Part shown: in pieces, positions 29,221 to 40,024 of the stretch | Layout: every line of letters starts with the position of its first letter | How positions within the stretch are numbered: position 1 is the stretch's first letter | Origin: Acidovorax sp. YS12 | GTDB taxonomy: Bacteria; Pseudomonadota; Gammaproteobacteria; Burkholderiales; Burkholderiaceae_C | Direction of reading: 5' to 3' | Assembly: GCA_021496925.1 (NCBI GenBank) | Contig: CP053915.1 | Location: 4,801,501-4,865,500 of the forward strand | DNA length: 64,000 nt | The notes under the pieces: model-generated | What the model saw: the letters and a program-made list of their open reading frames with translations, nothing else | Database searches by the model: none | Told to the model about the DNA's origin: nothing | Made by a program: the position numbers and the translations under genes

Positions 29221-29625
29221 ATGAACTTCGCTTCCGCACGCGCCGCCCTGGCGGCCCTCTCGGCCCTCGCACTCGCCCTGGGCGCCGCCCTGCCTGCCCA
29301 CGCCCATGGCGACAGCCACGCCACCGCGCCGCGGCATGGCGGCGTGGTGGCCCAGGCCGCCGACGTGGACTATGAGCTGGTGGCCCAGCCCGGGCGCATC
29401 ACCCTGTACCTGAGCGACCACGGCCAGCCCGCCAGGACCGAGGGCGCCAGCGCCAAACTCACGCTGCTGAACGGCAGCGAGAAAACCGAAGCCACGCTGA
29501 CCCCCACCGGTGTTGGCACGCTGGAAGCCCAGGGCGCATTCAAGGTGGCGCCAGGCACCAAGGTGGTGGCGCTGGTGACGCTGCCGGGCCGCAAGGCGGC
29601 GAATGTGCGCTTTGTGGTGAAGTGA
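29221..29625 (+). CDS. Small periplasmic protein closing the czc operon
   Basis: A 134-residue exported protein. The signal peptide ends 'AALPAHAHG', and the mature start 'HGDSHATAPRHGGVV' is His-rich. The remainder is a small beta-domain ('YELVAQPGRITLYLSDHGQP', 'KVVALVTLPGRKAANVRFVV'). The start at 29221 follows AAAGGA; the ATG at 29185 overlapping the czcA stop would bury the signal peptide. It resembles the beta-domain of the 24365 protein, so the two may be related metal chaperones; this is inferred. Confidence 0.75.
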   Translation: MNFASARAALAALSALALALGAALPAHAHGDSHATAPRHGGVVAQAADVDYELVAQPGRITLYLSDHGQPARTEGASAKLTLLNGSEKTEATLTPTGVGTLEAQGAFKVAPGTKVVALVTLPGRKAANVRFVVK

Positions 29626-29636
29626 GGCGGGGGGGC

Positions 29637-29664
29637 GCCAGCCCCCGCGTGGGCTGGCGGTTTT
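29637..29664 (+). terminator. Rho-independent terminator of the czc operon
   Basis: GCCAGCCC-ccgcgt-GGGCTGGC forms an 8-bp stem (29637-29658), followed by GGTTTT. It lies 12 bp after the last czc-operon stop codon. Confidence 0.82.
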
Positions 29665-29679
29665 ATCAGGCGAAATCAG

Positions 29680-29716
29680 GCTCAAAGGCTTGTGGGTAAA
29701 GCGCTGAAAGCTATCG
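29680..29716 (-). repeat. Dispersed palindromic repeat, copy 5
   Basis: Minus-strand reading: GATAGCTTTCAGCGCTTTACCCACAAGCC. It lies between the czc terminator and arsR and is a diverged copy. Confidence 0.65.
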
Positions 29717-29766
29717 ATTCAGGAGTTTCTGGCAATCTGGCGGTGGTCATTGCGGCCTTCTTTGTG

Positions 29767-29794
29767 CAATAATTCGATAAACATTGAATTATTG
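29767..29794 (+). promoter_or_regulatory. ArsR operator
   Basis: A perfect 9-bp inverted repeat, CAATAATTC (29767-29775) and GAATTATTG (29786-29794), sits 5 bp before the arsR start. This is the usual type and place of an ArsR/SmtB binding site, and it implies autorepression relieved by As(III). Confidence 0.8.
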
Positions 29795-29798
29795 AAGT

Positions 29799-30122
29799 AT
29801 GCAGGAACCCCAAGTCATCCGCTCCCTCGCGGCCCTCGCCCAGGAGGTTCGCTTGCGTGCCTTTCGCGCGCTGGTTGTCGCCGGCCCCGAAGGCTTGACG
29901 CCGAGCGTCCTGGCCGAGCAACTGGGCGTGGCTGCCAACACCTTGTCTTTCCACCTCAAGGAGTTGGCGAATGCCGCCCTGATCAGCCAGGAGCGCCAGG
30001 GGCGCAACCTGGTTTACCGCGCCTCGTTCGATGCCATGAACGACCTGCTCGGCTACCTCACTGAAAACTGCTGCCAAGGCGCCCCTTGCAGCCCTGTCCC
30101 GGCGGCTGCCTGCAACTGCTGA
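29799..30122 (+). CDS. arsR: ArsR-family arsenic-responsive repressor
   Basis: A 107-residue winged-helix repressor ('LAQEVRLRAFRALVVAGPEG', recognition helix near 'AANTLSFHLKELANAALIS'). The C-terminus is Cys-rich ('NCCQGAPCSP' and 'ACNC'). It lacks the ELCVC-type site of E. coli ArsR, so the C-terminal cysteines probably bind As(III), as in other ArsR types. It heads arsR-arsC-acr3, with a 28-bp gap to arsC and a perfect inverted-repeat operator just upstream. Confidence 0.92.
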   Translation: MQEPQVIRSLAALAQEVRLRAFRALVVAGPEGLTPSVLAEQLGVAANTLSFHLKELANAALISQERQGRNLVYRASFDAMNDLLGYLTENCCQGAPCSPVPAAACNC

Positions 30123-30150
30123 GCAGCCAAGTCCTCTGCGTCAATTCACC

Positions 30151-30657
30151 ATGGCCGATATATCCGAACCCTTGAACGTGCTGTTTCTGTGCACGCACAA
30201 TTCCGCCCGCAGCATCCTGGCCGAGGCTTTGCTCAACCACCTGGGCCAAGGCCGTTTCAGGGCCTATTCGGCGGGCAGCAGCCCGCGGGGGAATCAGCAG
30301 CCGAATCCCGTGGGCCTGCAGGTGCTGCAGCGCGCAGGGGTGCCTGTGGACGGGCTGCGCAGCAAGAGCTGGGACGAGTTCGCGCGGCCGGATGCGCCGC
30401 GGATGGACCTGGTCATCACGGTGTGCGACAGCGCCAAAGGGGAAATGTGCCCCATTTGGCCGGGCCATCCAGCCACGGCGCATTGGGGCGTGGCCGACCC
30501 GTCAGAGGGAGATGCGCCGCCAGAGGACAGGCTTGAAGCCTTCCGGCACACCATGCACCTGCTGCGCCGCCGTCTGGTTCTGCTGGTGAACTTGCCGGCG
30601 GACAGGCTGCAGAAGGCCGCGCTGCAAGGCTCGGCACGCGAACTTGCGGCGCACTGA
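30151..30657 (+). CDS. arsC: Arsenate reductase, low-molecular-weight phosphatase fold
   Basis: A 168-residue enzyme reducing arsenate to arsenite. The catalytic P-loop Cys is in 'LFLCTHNSARS' (CX5R, about residue 14). Two further cysteines in 'VITVCDSAKGEMCPIWPG' are placed to relay the disulfide, as in thioredoxin- or glutaredoxin-coupled members. The general acid Asp lies in 'WGVADPSEGD'. It feeds As(III) to the Acr3 pump encoded 5 bp downstream. Confidence 0.94.
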   Translation: MADISEPLNVLFLCTHNSARSILAEALLNHLGQGRFRAYSAGSSPRGNQQPNPVGLQVLQRAGVPVDGLRSKSWDEFARPDAPRMDLVITVCDSAKGEMCPIWPGHPATAHWGVADPSEGDAPPEDRLEAFRHTMHLLRRRLVLLVNLPADRLQKAALQGSARELAAH

Positions 30658-30662
30658 AAATC

Positions 30663-31727
30663 ATGCAGCCATCTTGTGATGGAGCCGCCGCAAAGGCGGG
30701 CGGCCCGGCCATGGGCGGTTTCGAGCGCTATCTCTCGGTCTGGGTGTTCCTGTGCATCGTGGCCGGCGTCGTCCTGGGCCATCTGTTTCCGGGCCTGTTT
30801 CAGGCGGTTGGGGCCATGGAGGTGGCGCGGGTCAATCTGCCGGTGGGCCTGCTGATCTGGGTGATGGTCATTCCCATGCTGGTCAAGGTGGACTTCGGTG
30901 CACTCGGCGAGGTACGCAACCACATGAAGGGCATTGCGGTCACGCTGTTCGTGAACTGGCTCGTGAAGCCGTTTTCCATGGCCCTGCTGGGCTGGATCTT
31001 CATTCGCCAGGTGTTTGCGCCGTGGCTTCCGGCGGGGCAGATCGACAGCTACGTTGCCGGCCTGATCCTCCTGGCTGCGGCGCCATGCACGGCCATGGTG
31101 TTCGTCTGGAGCCGCCTCACCGGCGGCGATCCGCTGTTCACGCTTGCGCAGGTAGCGCTCAACGACGCGATCATGGTCGTGGCCTTTGCGCCGCTGGTGG
31201 GCCTCTTGCTGGGCCTGTCGGCCATCACCGTTCCATGGGCGACGCTGCTGGTGTCGGTGCTGCTCTATATCGTGGCGCCGGTGATCGTTGCGCAATGGCT
31301 GCGCCGCAAGCTTCTGACCAGGGGCCAGGCCTCTTTCGACCGGGTGCTTCGGAGGGTGGGCCCGTGGTCGATGGCCGCGCTCCTGGCAACCCTGGTGCTG
31401 CTGTTCTCTTTCCAGGGCAACGCGATCCTGCGGCAGCCGCTGGTGATCGCTCTCCTGGCCGTGCCGATCCTGCTCCAGGTGTTCTTCAACGCGGCGCTGG
31501 CGTACGGGCTCAACCGGGCGGTTGGCGAAAAGCACGAGATTGCCTGCCCTTCGGCCCTGATCGGGGCGTCCAACTTTTTCGAGTTGGCCGTGGCCGCCGC
31601 CATCAGCTTGTTTGGCTTGCAGTCGGGCGCAGCCTTGGCCACCGTCGTGGGCGTTCTGATCGAGGTGCCGGCCATGCTGCTGGTGGTGCGCGTCGTGAAC
31701 CGGACACGGAACTGGTACGGGAAATAA
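30663..31727 (+). CDS. acr3: Arsenite efflux permease of the ACR3 family
   Basis: A 354-residue inner-membrane transporter with about 10 helices. The family motifs are present: 'LVKVDFGALGEVRNHMKG' and 'AAPCTAMVFVWSRLTGGDP', the latter holding the conserved Cys needed for arsenite transport. A late segment 'IGASNFFELAVAAAISLFG' is also typical. The first 16 residues are not hydrophobic, and ATG 30711 ('MGGFERYLSVW') is an alternative start. It is the last gene of the ars operon. Confidence 0.93.
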   Translation: MQPSCDGAAAKAGGPAMGGFERYLSVWVFLCIVAGVVLGHLFPGLFQAVGAMEVARVNLPVGLLIWVMVIPMLVKVDFGALGEVRNHMKGIAVTLFVNWLVKPFSMALLGWIFIRQVFAPWLPAGQIDSYVAGLILLAAAPCTAMVFVWSRLTGGDPLFTLAQVALNDAIMVVAFAPLVGLLLGLSAITVPWATLLVSVLLYIVAPVIVAQWLRRKLLTRGQASFDRVLRRVGPWSMAALLATLVLLFSFQGNAILRQPLVIALLAVPILLQVFFNAALAYGLNRAVGEKHEIACPSALIGASNFFELAVAAAISLFGLQSGAALATVVGVLIEVPAMLLVVRVVNRTRNWYGK

Positions 31728-31893
31728 GCGTAGCGGGGCGACTGCTGTCCCTCAGAGCGTGTTCATGATCGCGCCCGCACACCCGCGTGGAGATCGTGAA
31801 CCAATGGGATGGACGCCCCTACCCTAAACGGCATCAAAGTGCCAAAGTGGAGACGTCAGTTCTCTTCCACTTCAACGAGCAGGAGCGTCCACC

Positions 31894-32931
31894 ATGAAGG
31901 TTACAACCATTGGCATCGATCTGGCCAAGAATGTGTTTCAAGTCCACGGCGTTGATGAACACGGTCGGGCAGTGTTCAACAAGCCGCTCAAGCGCAACCA
32001 GATAGCGGCATTCTTTGCCAACCTACCCGCCTGTCTGATCGGCATGGAAGCTTGCGCCAGCGCCCATCACTGGGCACGCAAGCTCCAGGGCATGGGCCAC
32101 ACCGTGCGCCTGATGGCCCCGCAGTTCGTCAAGCCCTACGTCAAGACCAACAAGAGTGATGCCGCCGATGCTGCTGCCATCTGCGAAGCTGTTACCCGCC
32201 CGAGCATGCGTTTCGTGCCCGTCAAGAACATCGAGCAGCAAAGCGTACTGGCCCTGCACCGGGTGCGACAGGGGTTTGTCCTGGCCCGCACCGCGCAAGC
32301 CAATCAAATCCGGGGCCTGCTCGCCGAGTTTGGGCTGGTCATTCCACAGGGCATCGGCCACATCCACCAGCGGGTGCCAGAGCTCATCGAGGATGCTTCC
32401 AATGAACTGCTCGGCATGTTCCGCCAGCTCATGAACAAGCTGCTGGAGCACCTCAAGGAGCTTGACCGCCAGGTTCAGGAACTGGAAGCGCAAATCGTCG
32501 CCTGGCACCGCCAAAGCGATTTGAGCCGCAGGCTCGAACAGATACCCGGCATTGGCCCCGTGACGGCTTGCGCATTGGTCGCTTCGTTGGGCGATGCCAG
32601 GCACTTCAAGGATGGTCGACAAGTGGCTGCCTGGCTGGGCCTTGTGCCACGCCAGCACTCCAGCGGGGGCAAGCAAAACTTGCTGGGCATCAGCAAGCGG
32701 GGCGACACCTATTTGCGAACCTTGCTGATTCACGGTGCACGCTCGGTGATCTACCACACGCAGAACAAAGCATCCGACAGTGCGCAATGCCGCTGGGTCA
32801 ATGGCGTGCTACAGCGGCGCAACAAGAACGTGGCAGCGGTGGCGCTGGCCAACAAGAATGCACGCATCGTGTGGGCCTTGCTCGCGCATGACAGAAGTTA
32901 CGAGTCAGGCTACACACGGCAAGCAGCCTGA
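31894..32931 (+). CDS. IS110/IS1111-family DEDD transposase (RNA-guided recombinase)
   Basis: A 345-residue protein. The N-terminal RuvC-like DEDD domain includes 'IGIDLAKNVFQVHGVDEHG', Glu in 'LIGMEACASAHHWAR' and Asp residues in 'KTNKSDAADAAAICEA'. The C-terminal Tnp_20 domain includes 'LEQIPGIGPVTACALVASLG' and 'AAWLGLVPRQHSSGGKQNL', where the catalytic Ser is expected. The reading frame is intact, so the element may be active. Confidence 0.94.
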   Translation: MKVTTIGIDLAKNVFQVHGVDEHGRAVFNKPLKRNQIAAFFANLPACLIGMEACASAHHWARKLQGMGHTVRLMAPQFVKPYVKTNKSDAADAAAICEAVTRPSMRFVPVKNIEQQSVLALHRVRQGFVLARTAQANQIRGLLAEFGLVIPQGIGHIHQRVPELIEDASNELLGMFRQLMNKLLEHLKELDRQVQELEAQIVAWHRQSDLSRRLEQIPGIGPVTACALVASLGDARHFKDGRQVAAWLGLVPRQHSSGGKQNLLGISKRGDTYLRTLLIHGARSVIYHTQNKASDSAQCRWVNGVLQRRNKNVAAVALANKNARIVWALLAHDRSYESGYTRQAA

Positions 32932-33194
32932 GCAGCCACAGCGCCGCTACGGCAGGAACAACGACGACAGGGAGCAAAACCACCGATTGCTCAAGCAATC
33001 ATGAAGTGATGGCAAGACAGGTCAGACCGTGGTGGATGCAATCCGATGAGAACGTAGCACTTCGAGTGCGCTGAACCGATAGGAAATCCGCCAGCGAATC
33101 CCATCAGGGACCGTGGCTCATGCCACATCAAGTCCGGATATACGGGTGCAATCTTTACCTACTTGACAGCACTGCATGAGGGCTTGGCTTATTC
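32932..33194 (+). ncRNA. Predicted guide (bridge/seek) RNA region of the IS1111 element
   Basis: The 3' non-coding part contains three compact hairpins: GATTGC-tcaa-GCAATC (32985-33000), GCACT-tcg-AGTGC (33057-33069) and GTGGC-tcat-GCCAC (33113-33126). Two short segments resemble the element's flanks: TGAACCGATAGG (33072-33083) against TGAACCAATGGG at the left junction (31797-31808), and ATATACG (33138-33144) against ATATACG at the right junction (33204-33210). IS1111-group guide RNAs are encoded downstream of the transposase, so position and structure fit. The exact RNA ends are unknown. Confidence 0.55.
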
Positions 33195-33213
33195 GGGGCG
33201 TCCATATACGCTC

Positions 33214-34029
33214 TCAGTACATCAGCCGCTCCGGCCGTACTTCCTGCAGGATGGTGGTGGCGATCTCTTCGATGCTCTTGGTGGTGGTGGAGAGCCAGCG
33301 AATGCCCGAGCGGCGCATCATGGCCTCGGCTTCGCTGACTTCGTGGCGGCAGTTCTGCAGGCTGGCGTAGCGCGAGTTGGGACGGCGTTCGTTGCGGATT
33401 TCGCTCAGCCGCTCGGGCTGGATGGTCAGCCCGAAGATCTTGGCGCGGTAGGGCACCAGCGCCGGGGGCAACTGGCGGCGCTCGAAGTCCTCGGGAATCA
33501 GCGGGTAGTTGGCCACCTTCAGGCCGCATTGCATCGCCAGGTACAGGCTGGTGGGCGTCTTGCCGCTGCGCGAGACGCCGATCAGGATCACGTCCGCCCC
33601 GGCCAGGTCGCGGTGGCTCTGGCCGTCGTCGTGGTCCAGGCTGAAGTTGATGGCCTCGATGCGGTCGGTGTATTCCTTGGAGCGGGTCACGTCGGAAAAG
33701 CGCCCCACGCGGTGGTGCGACTTGATGCCCAGCTCCTGCTCCAGCGGGTGCACGAAGGTGCCGAACATGTCCAGCAGCATGCCCTTGCAGCCGTCCTGGA
33801 TGACCTGCAGCACTTCCATGTTCACCAGCGTGGTGAAGACGATGGGCTTGCGGCCTTCCAGTTCGGCGGTGTGGTTGATCTGGCGCACCGCCTGGTGGGC
33901 CTTGTCCACGGTGTCCAGGAAAGGCAGGCGCACGTGGCGCGATTTCAGTTCGAACTGGGCCAGGATGGCGTTGCCAAAAGTCTCGGCGGTGATGCCGGTG
34001 CCATCGGAGATGAAAAAGACGGTGCGCAT
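33214..34029 (-). CDS. ppsR: PEP synthase regulatory protein (bifunctional kinase/pyrophosphorylase)
   Basis: A 271-residue DUF299-family protein. It starts 'MRTVFFISDGTGITAETFGN' and has the P-loop 'LIGVSRSGKTPTSLYLA'. In E. coli this enzyme inactivates PEP synthase by ADP-dependent phosphorylation and reactivates it by pyrophosphorolysis. The target gene, ppsA, is transcribed divergently from 205 bp away. The C-terminal '…EVRPERLMY' is a normal family end, so the IS1111 insertion 6 bp beyond does not truncate it. Confidence 0.94.
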   Translation of the reverse strand: MRTVFFISDGTGITAETFGNAILAQFELKSRHVRLPFLDTVDKAHQAVRQINHTAELEGRKPIVFTTLVNMEVLQVIQDGCKGMLLDMFGTFVHPLEQELGIKSHHRVGRFSDVTRSKEYTDRIEAINFSLDHDDGQSHRDLAGADVILIGVSRSGKTPTSLYLAMQCGLKVANYPLIPEDFERRQLPPALVPYRAKIFGLTIQPERLSEIRNERRPNSRYASLQNCRHEVSEAEAMMRRSGIRWLSTTTKSIEEIATTILQEVRPERLMY

Positions 34030-34234
34030 GGGCGGGAAGGGGACGGAGGACGAAAGAGCCGCCGGCGGGCCCGGGGGCCGCGGCATAGAATGGCGCCCAT
34101 TATTCCCAAATTCCCACCATGCGCAGCGGCTGCCTACAACCAGAACAGCAAAGCCTGGCCCTGCGCATGCGCGTGCACCCGCCCCAGCGCGCGGGTGGGC
34201 GCAAGGCCGGTTTTTTAACTTCTGGAGCTTTCCC

Positions 34235-36628
<2,394 letters not shown>

Positions 36629-36630
36629 CC

Positions 36631-36954
36631 ATGCCCCTGCCACCGGCGCCCCCAGGAATCCAGGCAACCCGCAGGCCCCCGGGCGCGCCTTTCGCGCCCG
36701 ACCTGCACGATGCGCGCCATCTCTGGCTCAAGGCAGGGCTGCTGCTGGTCTGGGTGCTGGTGACCTTCGTGGCTTGCTTCTTCGCCCGCGACCTGCAAAT
36801 GCTCGTCGCGGGCTGGCAGCTGGGGTACTGGATAGCCGCCCAGGGGGCGGTGCTGGTCTTCATGGTCATCGTCGTCGCGTATTGCTGGGCCATGAGCCGC
36901 TTCGAGCGGCAGGACGCGGCCCGGGCGGCGCCCACGCGCACCGGCGGCGGCTGA
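36631..36954 (+). CDS. DUF4212 small subunit of a sodium:solute symporter
   Basis: A 107-residue protein with two membrane helices ('AGLLLVWVLVTFVACFFARD' and 'WIAAQGAVLVFMVIVVAYCW'). It starts 2 bp after the ppsA stop and ends 2 bp before the start of the large symporter subunit. DUF4212 proteins accompany VC_2705-type sodium symporters as a small subunit. The near-zero spacing suggests all three genes share a transcript. Confidence 0.9.
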   Translation: MPLPPAPPGIQATRRPPGAPFAPDLHDARHLWLKAGLLLVWVLVTFVACFFARDLQMLVAGWQLGYWIAAQGAVLVFMVIVVAYCWAMSRFERQDAARAAPTRTGGG

Positions 36955-36956
36955 CC

Positions 36957-39047
36957 ATGGCTGACAAGGGCCGGGCCTCGGAGCGCGCCTACCTGTGGCG
37001 CCTGCACCGCATCCTGGGCCTGTACATCCTGGGCGTGCTGGGCTTCCTGGCCCTCATGGCCTGGGCCGAGCAGCGCGGGCTGTCGCGCCACTGGATCGGC
37101 CCGATCTTCCTGTTCATCATGGTGATGGTTTGCGCCGCCATCGGCGTGTACGGCCGCACCACCGATGCCGAGGAGTACTACGTCGCCGGGCGGCGCATAC
37201 CGCCCATGTACAACGGCATGGCCGCCGCCGCCGACTGGATGAGTGCCGCCTCGTTCATCAGCCTGGGCGGCGCGCTGTACCTGCAGGGCTTCTCGGGCAC
37301 GCCGGGCCAGCCCGGCGGGCTGGCCTACGTGCTGGGCTGGACCGGGGGCTTCGTGCTCGTGGCCATGCTCATCGCGCCGCACCTGCGGGCGATGAACCTC
37401 TACACCATCCCCGACTTCTTCCAGGTGCGCTTCGGCGGGCGCTGGCCGCGCGTCATCGCCGCCCTGGCGGCGGTGCTGTGCTCGTTCACCTACGTGGTGG
37501 CGCAGATCTATGGCGTGGGGCTGATCGCCTCGCGCCTCACGGGGGTGCAGTTCGAGATCGGCATCATGCTCGGGCTGGGCGGCGTGCTGCTGTGCTCCTT
37601 CCTCGGCGGCATGCGCGCCATCACCTGGACGCAGGTGGCGCAGTATGTGGTGATGCTGCTGGCGTTCCTGATCCCGGTGTCGTGGCTGGCCTACCAGCAG
37701 CTCGGCACGCCGCTGGCGACGCTGGTCTATGGCAAGCAGGTCAGCCAGATCGAGCGGATGGAAGAGCAACTGCTGCTGTCCGAAACCGAGCACCAGGTGG
37801 TGCGCGCCTACCTGCAGCGCGGCATGGAATACGAGCGCCGGCTGCTCGACGTTGGCGCGGCCCTGGCACGCGAGCGCGAAGCGGCGCGCGAGCGCATCCA
37901 CCAGCTGCGCGCCAGCAATGCCGACGTCGGCCTGATCGTCGCAGCCAGCCGCGAGCTGGCGTCCATGCCGCGCGACGAGGCCCAGGCGCGCGAGCGCTGG
38001 ACGCGCGAAATGGTCGAGAACTACGAGCGCGCTCGTCCGCTGGGCGGGCTGCCGCGCCACAGCCAGGCCTTCGTCGGCGACCCGGACGGCACGCCCAAGG
38101 AGCGCGAGGACTTCCAGGACACGCGGCGCAACTTCCTGGCCCTCATGTTCTGCCTGATGGTGGGCACGGCGGGGCTGCCGCACCTGCTCACGCGCTACTA
38201 CACGGCGCCAACGGTGGCAGGGGCGCGGGCGTCGGTGGCGTGGTCGCTGTTCTTCATCGCCCTGCTGTACGTGAGCGCGCCCGCGCTGGCGGTGCTGGTC
38301 AAGTACGAGGTCATGCACAACCTGGTGGGCAGCCACTTCGACCAGTTGCCCAACTGGATCGCCCAGTGGGCGCGCGTGGACGCGGCGCTGCTCTCGGTGG
38401 AGGACGTGAATGGCGACGGCATCGTGCAGTTCGGCGAGATCCACCTGGGCGCCGACCTCATCATGCTGGCCACGCCGGAACTGGGCGGCCTGCCGTACGT
38501 GATTTCGGGCCTGGTGGCGGCGGGCGGGCTGGCGGCGGCGCTGTCCACCGCCGACGGCTTGCTGCTCACCATCAGCAATGCCCTGGTGCGCGACCTGTAC
38601 TTCCAGGAAAAGACGCGCCACACCTCGCCCGAGCAGCGCGTGATCCTCACCAAGTTTGCCCTGCTGGCAGTGGCGCTGGCGGCGGCGTTCGTGGCGGCGC
38701 TCAAGCCGTCCGACATCCTGCCGCTGGTGTCGGCCTCGTTCTCGCTGGCGGCGTCGGCCTTCGTGCCCGTGATGGTGCTGGGCATCTTCTGGCGCGGCAC
38801 CACGCGCAAGGGGGCCGTTGCCGGCATGCTGGCGGGTCTGGCGGTGGTGCTGTACTACATCCTCTCGCACGTGCCCGCGCTGCGCGCAGCCCTGCCGCCG
38901 TGGATGCTGGCCCGCGGGCTGTGGTTCGGCATCCAGCCGATTTCCGCGGGGGTCTTCGGGGTGCCAGCGGGGTTCGTGACGGCACTGCTGGTCAGCCGCA
39001 TCACCCGGCCGCCGCCGCCCCAGCCAGCCATCCGGCTGGAGATGTAA
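36957..39047 (+). CDS. Sodium:solute symporter, VC_2705 subfamily (acetate/propionate-type)
   Basis: A 696-residue SSS-family transporter. The core helices include 'EEYYVAGRRIPPMYNGMAAA', 'ADWMSAASFISLGGALYLQG' and 'GLPHLLTRYYTAPTVAGARA'. Two inserts distinguish it. One is a long charged, coiled-coil-like cytoplasmic segment ('QIERMEEQLLLSETEHQVV' to 'REDFQDTRRNF', about 130 residues). The other is an EF-hand-like loop 'DVNGDGIVQFGE' about 480 residues in. The pairing with DUF4212 and with PEP synthase suggests uptake of a small carboxylate used for gluconeogenesis; the substrate is inferred. Confidence 0.88.
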   Translation: MADKGRASERAYLWRLHRILGLYILGVLGFLALMAWAEQRGLSRHWIGPIFLFIMVMVCAAIGVYGRTTDAEEYYVAGRRIPPMYNGMAAAADWMSAASFISLGGALYLQGFSGTPGQPGGLAYVLGWTGGFVLVAMLIAPHLRAMNLYTIPDFFQVRFGGRWPRVIAALAAVLCSFTYVVAQIYGVGLIASRLTGVQFEIGIMLGLGGVLLCSFLGGMRAITWTQVAQYVVMLLAFLIPVSWLAYQQLGTPLATLVYGKQVSQIERMEEQLLLSETEHQVVRAYLQRGMEYERRLLDVGAALAREREAARERIHQLRASNADVGLIVAASRELASMPRDEAQARERWTREMVENYERARPLGGLPRHSQAFVGDPDGTPKEREDFQDTRRNFLALMFCLMVGTAGLPHLLTRYYTAPTVAGARASVAWSLFFIALLYVSAPALAVLVKYEVMHNLVGSHFDQLPNWIAQWARVDAALLSVEDVNGDGIVQFGEIHLGADLIMLATPELGGLPYVISGLVAAGGLAAALSTADGLLLTISNALVRDLYFQEKTRHTSPEQRVILTKFALLAVALAAAFVAALKPSDILPLVSASFSLAASAFVPVMVLGIFWRGTTRKGAVAGMLAGLAVVLYYILSHVPALRAALPPWMLARGLWFGIQPISAGVFGVPAGFVTALLVSRITRPPPPQPAIRLEM

Positions 39048-39141
39048 GCATGCGTATGGATAAACCCCGATACCCCTGCAGGGCCGGTCTGTGCCATGCT
39101 GTGCCGAAGTAGAGCGGCGCCTTCGCGCTGCCAAGGACACC

Positions 39142-39588
39142 ATGCGACTCGTCAAAACCGCCCAGGGGCAGCAGGCTTTCAAGGAGCGCAGTCACAGCCT
39201 GTCGCAGCGCCAGCGCTCGGCATTTCTCCTGTTCGACGGCCAGCGCAGCATCGACGAGGTGCTGGCCGCCACGGCGGTCATGGGCATTACGCGGGACGAT
39301 GTGCAGGCCATGGTGGCGCAAGGCCTGCTGGCACCGGCGGCTGACCAAGCCAGCGCATCCAGTGATGCACCCGCGCCGGCTTCGGAGCGCTCGCCCAAGG
39401 AGCGCTACCAGGATGCCTACCTGATCGCCACCGAGCTCACCGGTGCGCTGGGGCTCAAGGGCTTTCGCCTGAACCTGGCGGTGGAGGGCGCCTCCGGTTT
39501 CGATGACCTGGTGGCCTTGGCGCCCAAGATCCGCGAGGCCGTGGGCGAGGCCAAGTACGAGCGCCTCAAGCGGGCGCTGTTCGCTTAG
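39142..39588 (+). CDS. Conserved hypothetical protein, winged-helix-like N-terminus
   Basis: A 148-residue soluble protein ('QRSAFLLFDGQRSIDEVLAA', then a Pro/Ala/Ser linker, then 'KERYQDAYLIATELTGALGL' and 'LVALAPKIREAVGEAKYERL'). The first part resembles small regulatory winged-helix modules and the second is all-helical. I cannot assign a function. The start at 39142 is chosen over 39091 because the extra residues look non-coding. It reads with the symporter gene, 94 bp away. Confidence 0.75.
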   Translation: MRLVKTAQGQQAFKERSHSLSQRQRSAFLLFDGQRSIDEVLAATAVMGITRDDVQAMVAQGLLAPAADQASASSDAPAPASERSPKERYQDAYLIATELTGALGLKGFRLNLAVEGASGFDDLVALAPKIREAVGEAKYERLKRALFA

Positions 39589-39604
39589 CCAGAGAAAAAG
39601 CGGG

Positions 39605-39958
39605 TCAGACGCCCAGCAGTTCCACGTCGAACTTCAGCGTGGCGTTCGGCGGAATCACGCCGCCCGCGCCGCGTGCGCCATAGCCCAGCTCGGCCGGAAT
39701 GACCAGCGTGCGCTGGCCGCCCACCTTCATGCCTTGCACGCCTTCGTCCCAGCCCTTGATGACCATGCCGGCGCCCAGCGGAAACACGAACGGGTCGTTG
39801 CGGTCGCGGCTGGAGTCGAACTTGGCGCCTTGCTGGCCGTCGTTGTAGAGCCAGCCCGTGTAGTGCACGCGCACTTGGGCGCCGCGCGTGGCCTCGGCGC
39901 CGCTGCCGACGACCGTGTCTTCGTACTGCAGGCCGGAAGCGGTGGTGGTGAATGCCAT
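39605..39958 (-). CDS. FKBP-type peptidyl-prolyl cis-trans isomerase
   Basis: A 117-residue single-domain FKBP in the cytoplasm. The active-site pattern includes 'VRVHYTGWLYNDGQQGAKFD', 'FPLGAGMVIKGWDEGVQGMK' and 'LVIPAELGYGARGAGGVIPP'. These match FK506-binding enzymes almost completely, so it should be catalytically active. It is convergent with the 39142 gene (16 bp between the ends). Confidence 0.95.
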   Translation of the reverse strand: MAFTTTASGLQYEDTVVGSGAEATRGAQVRVHYTGWLYNDGQQGAKFDSSRDRNDPFVFPLGAGMVIKGWDEGVQGMKVGGQRTLVIPAELGYGARGAGGVIPPNATLKFDVELLGV

Positions 39959-40024
39959 GGGAATTCCTTTCTGGTGCTATCGAAAAAAGAGCTGCTGGCG
40001 CAGGCGCCATCAGCCCTGGTGGCC

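Larger units (their letters stand above)
31802..33208 (+). mobile_element. IS110-family element, IS1111 group
   Basis: The transposase lies between subterminal 11-bp inverted repeats, ATGGACGCCCC (31809-31819) and GGGGCGTCCAT (33195-33205). IS1111-group elements carry such subterminal repeats a few bases inside their true ends and do not make target duplications. The outer limits given are therefore approximate. The left non-coding part is about 80 bp and the right about 270 bp, the asymmetry expected for IS1111. It lies between acr3 and the 3' end of ppsR and disrupts neither. Confidence 0.88.

Noticed and set aside
33195..33214. ppsR truncated by the IS1111 element
   Set aside because: The protein ends '…EVRPERLMY', a normal C-terminus for the family, and the element ends about 6 bp beyond the stop codon.
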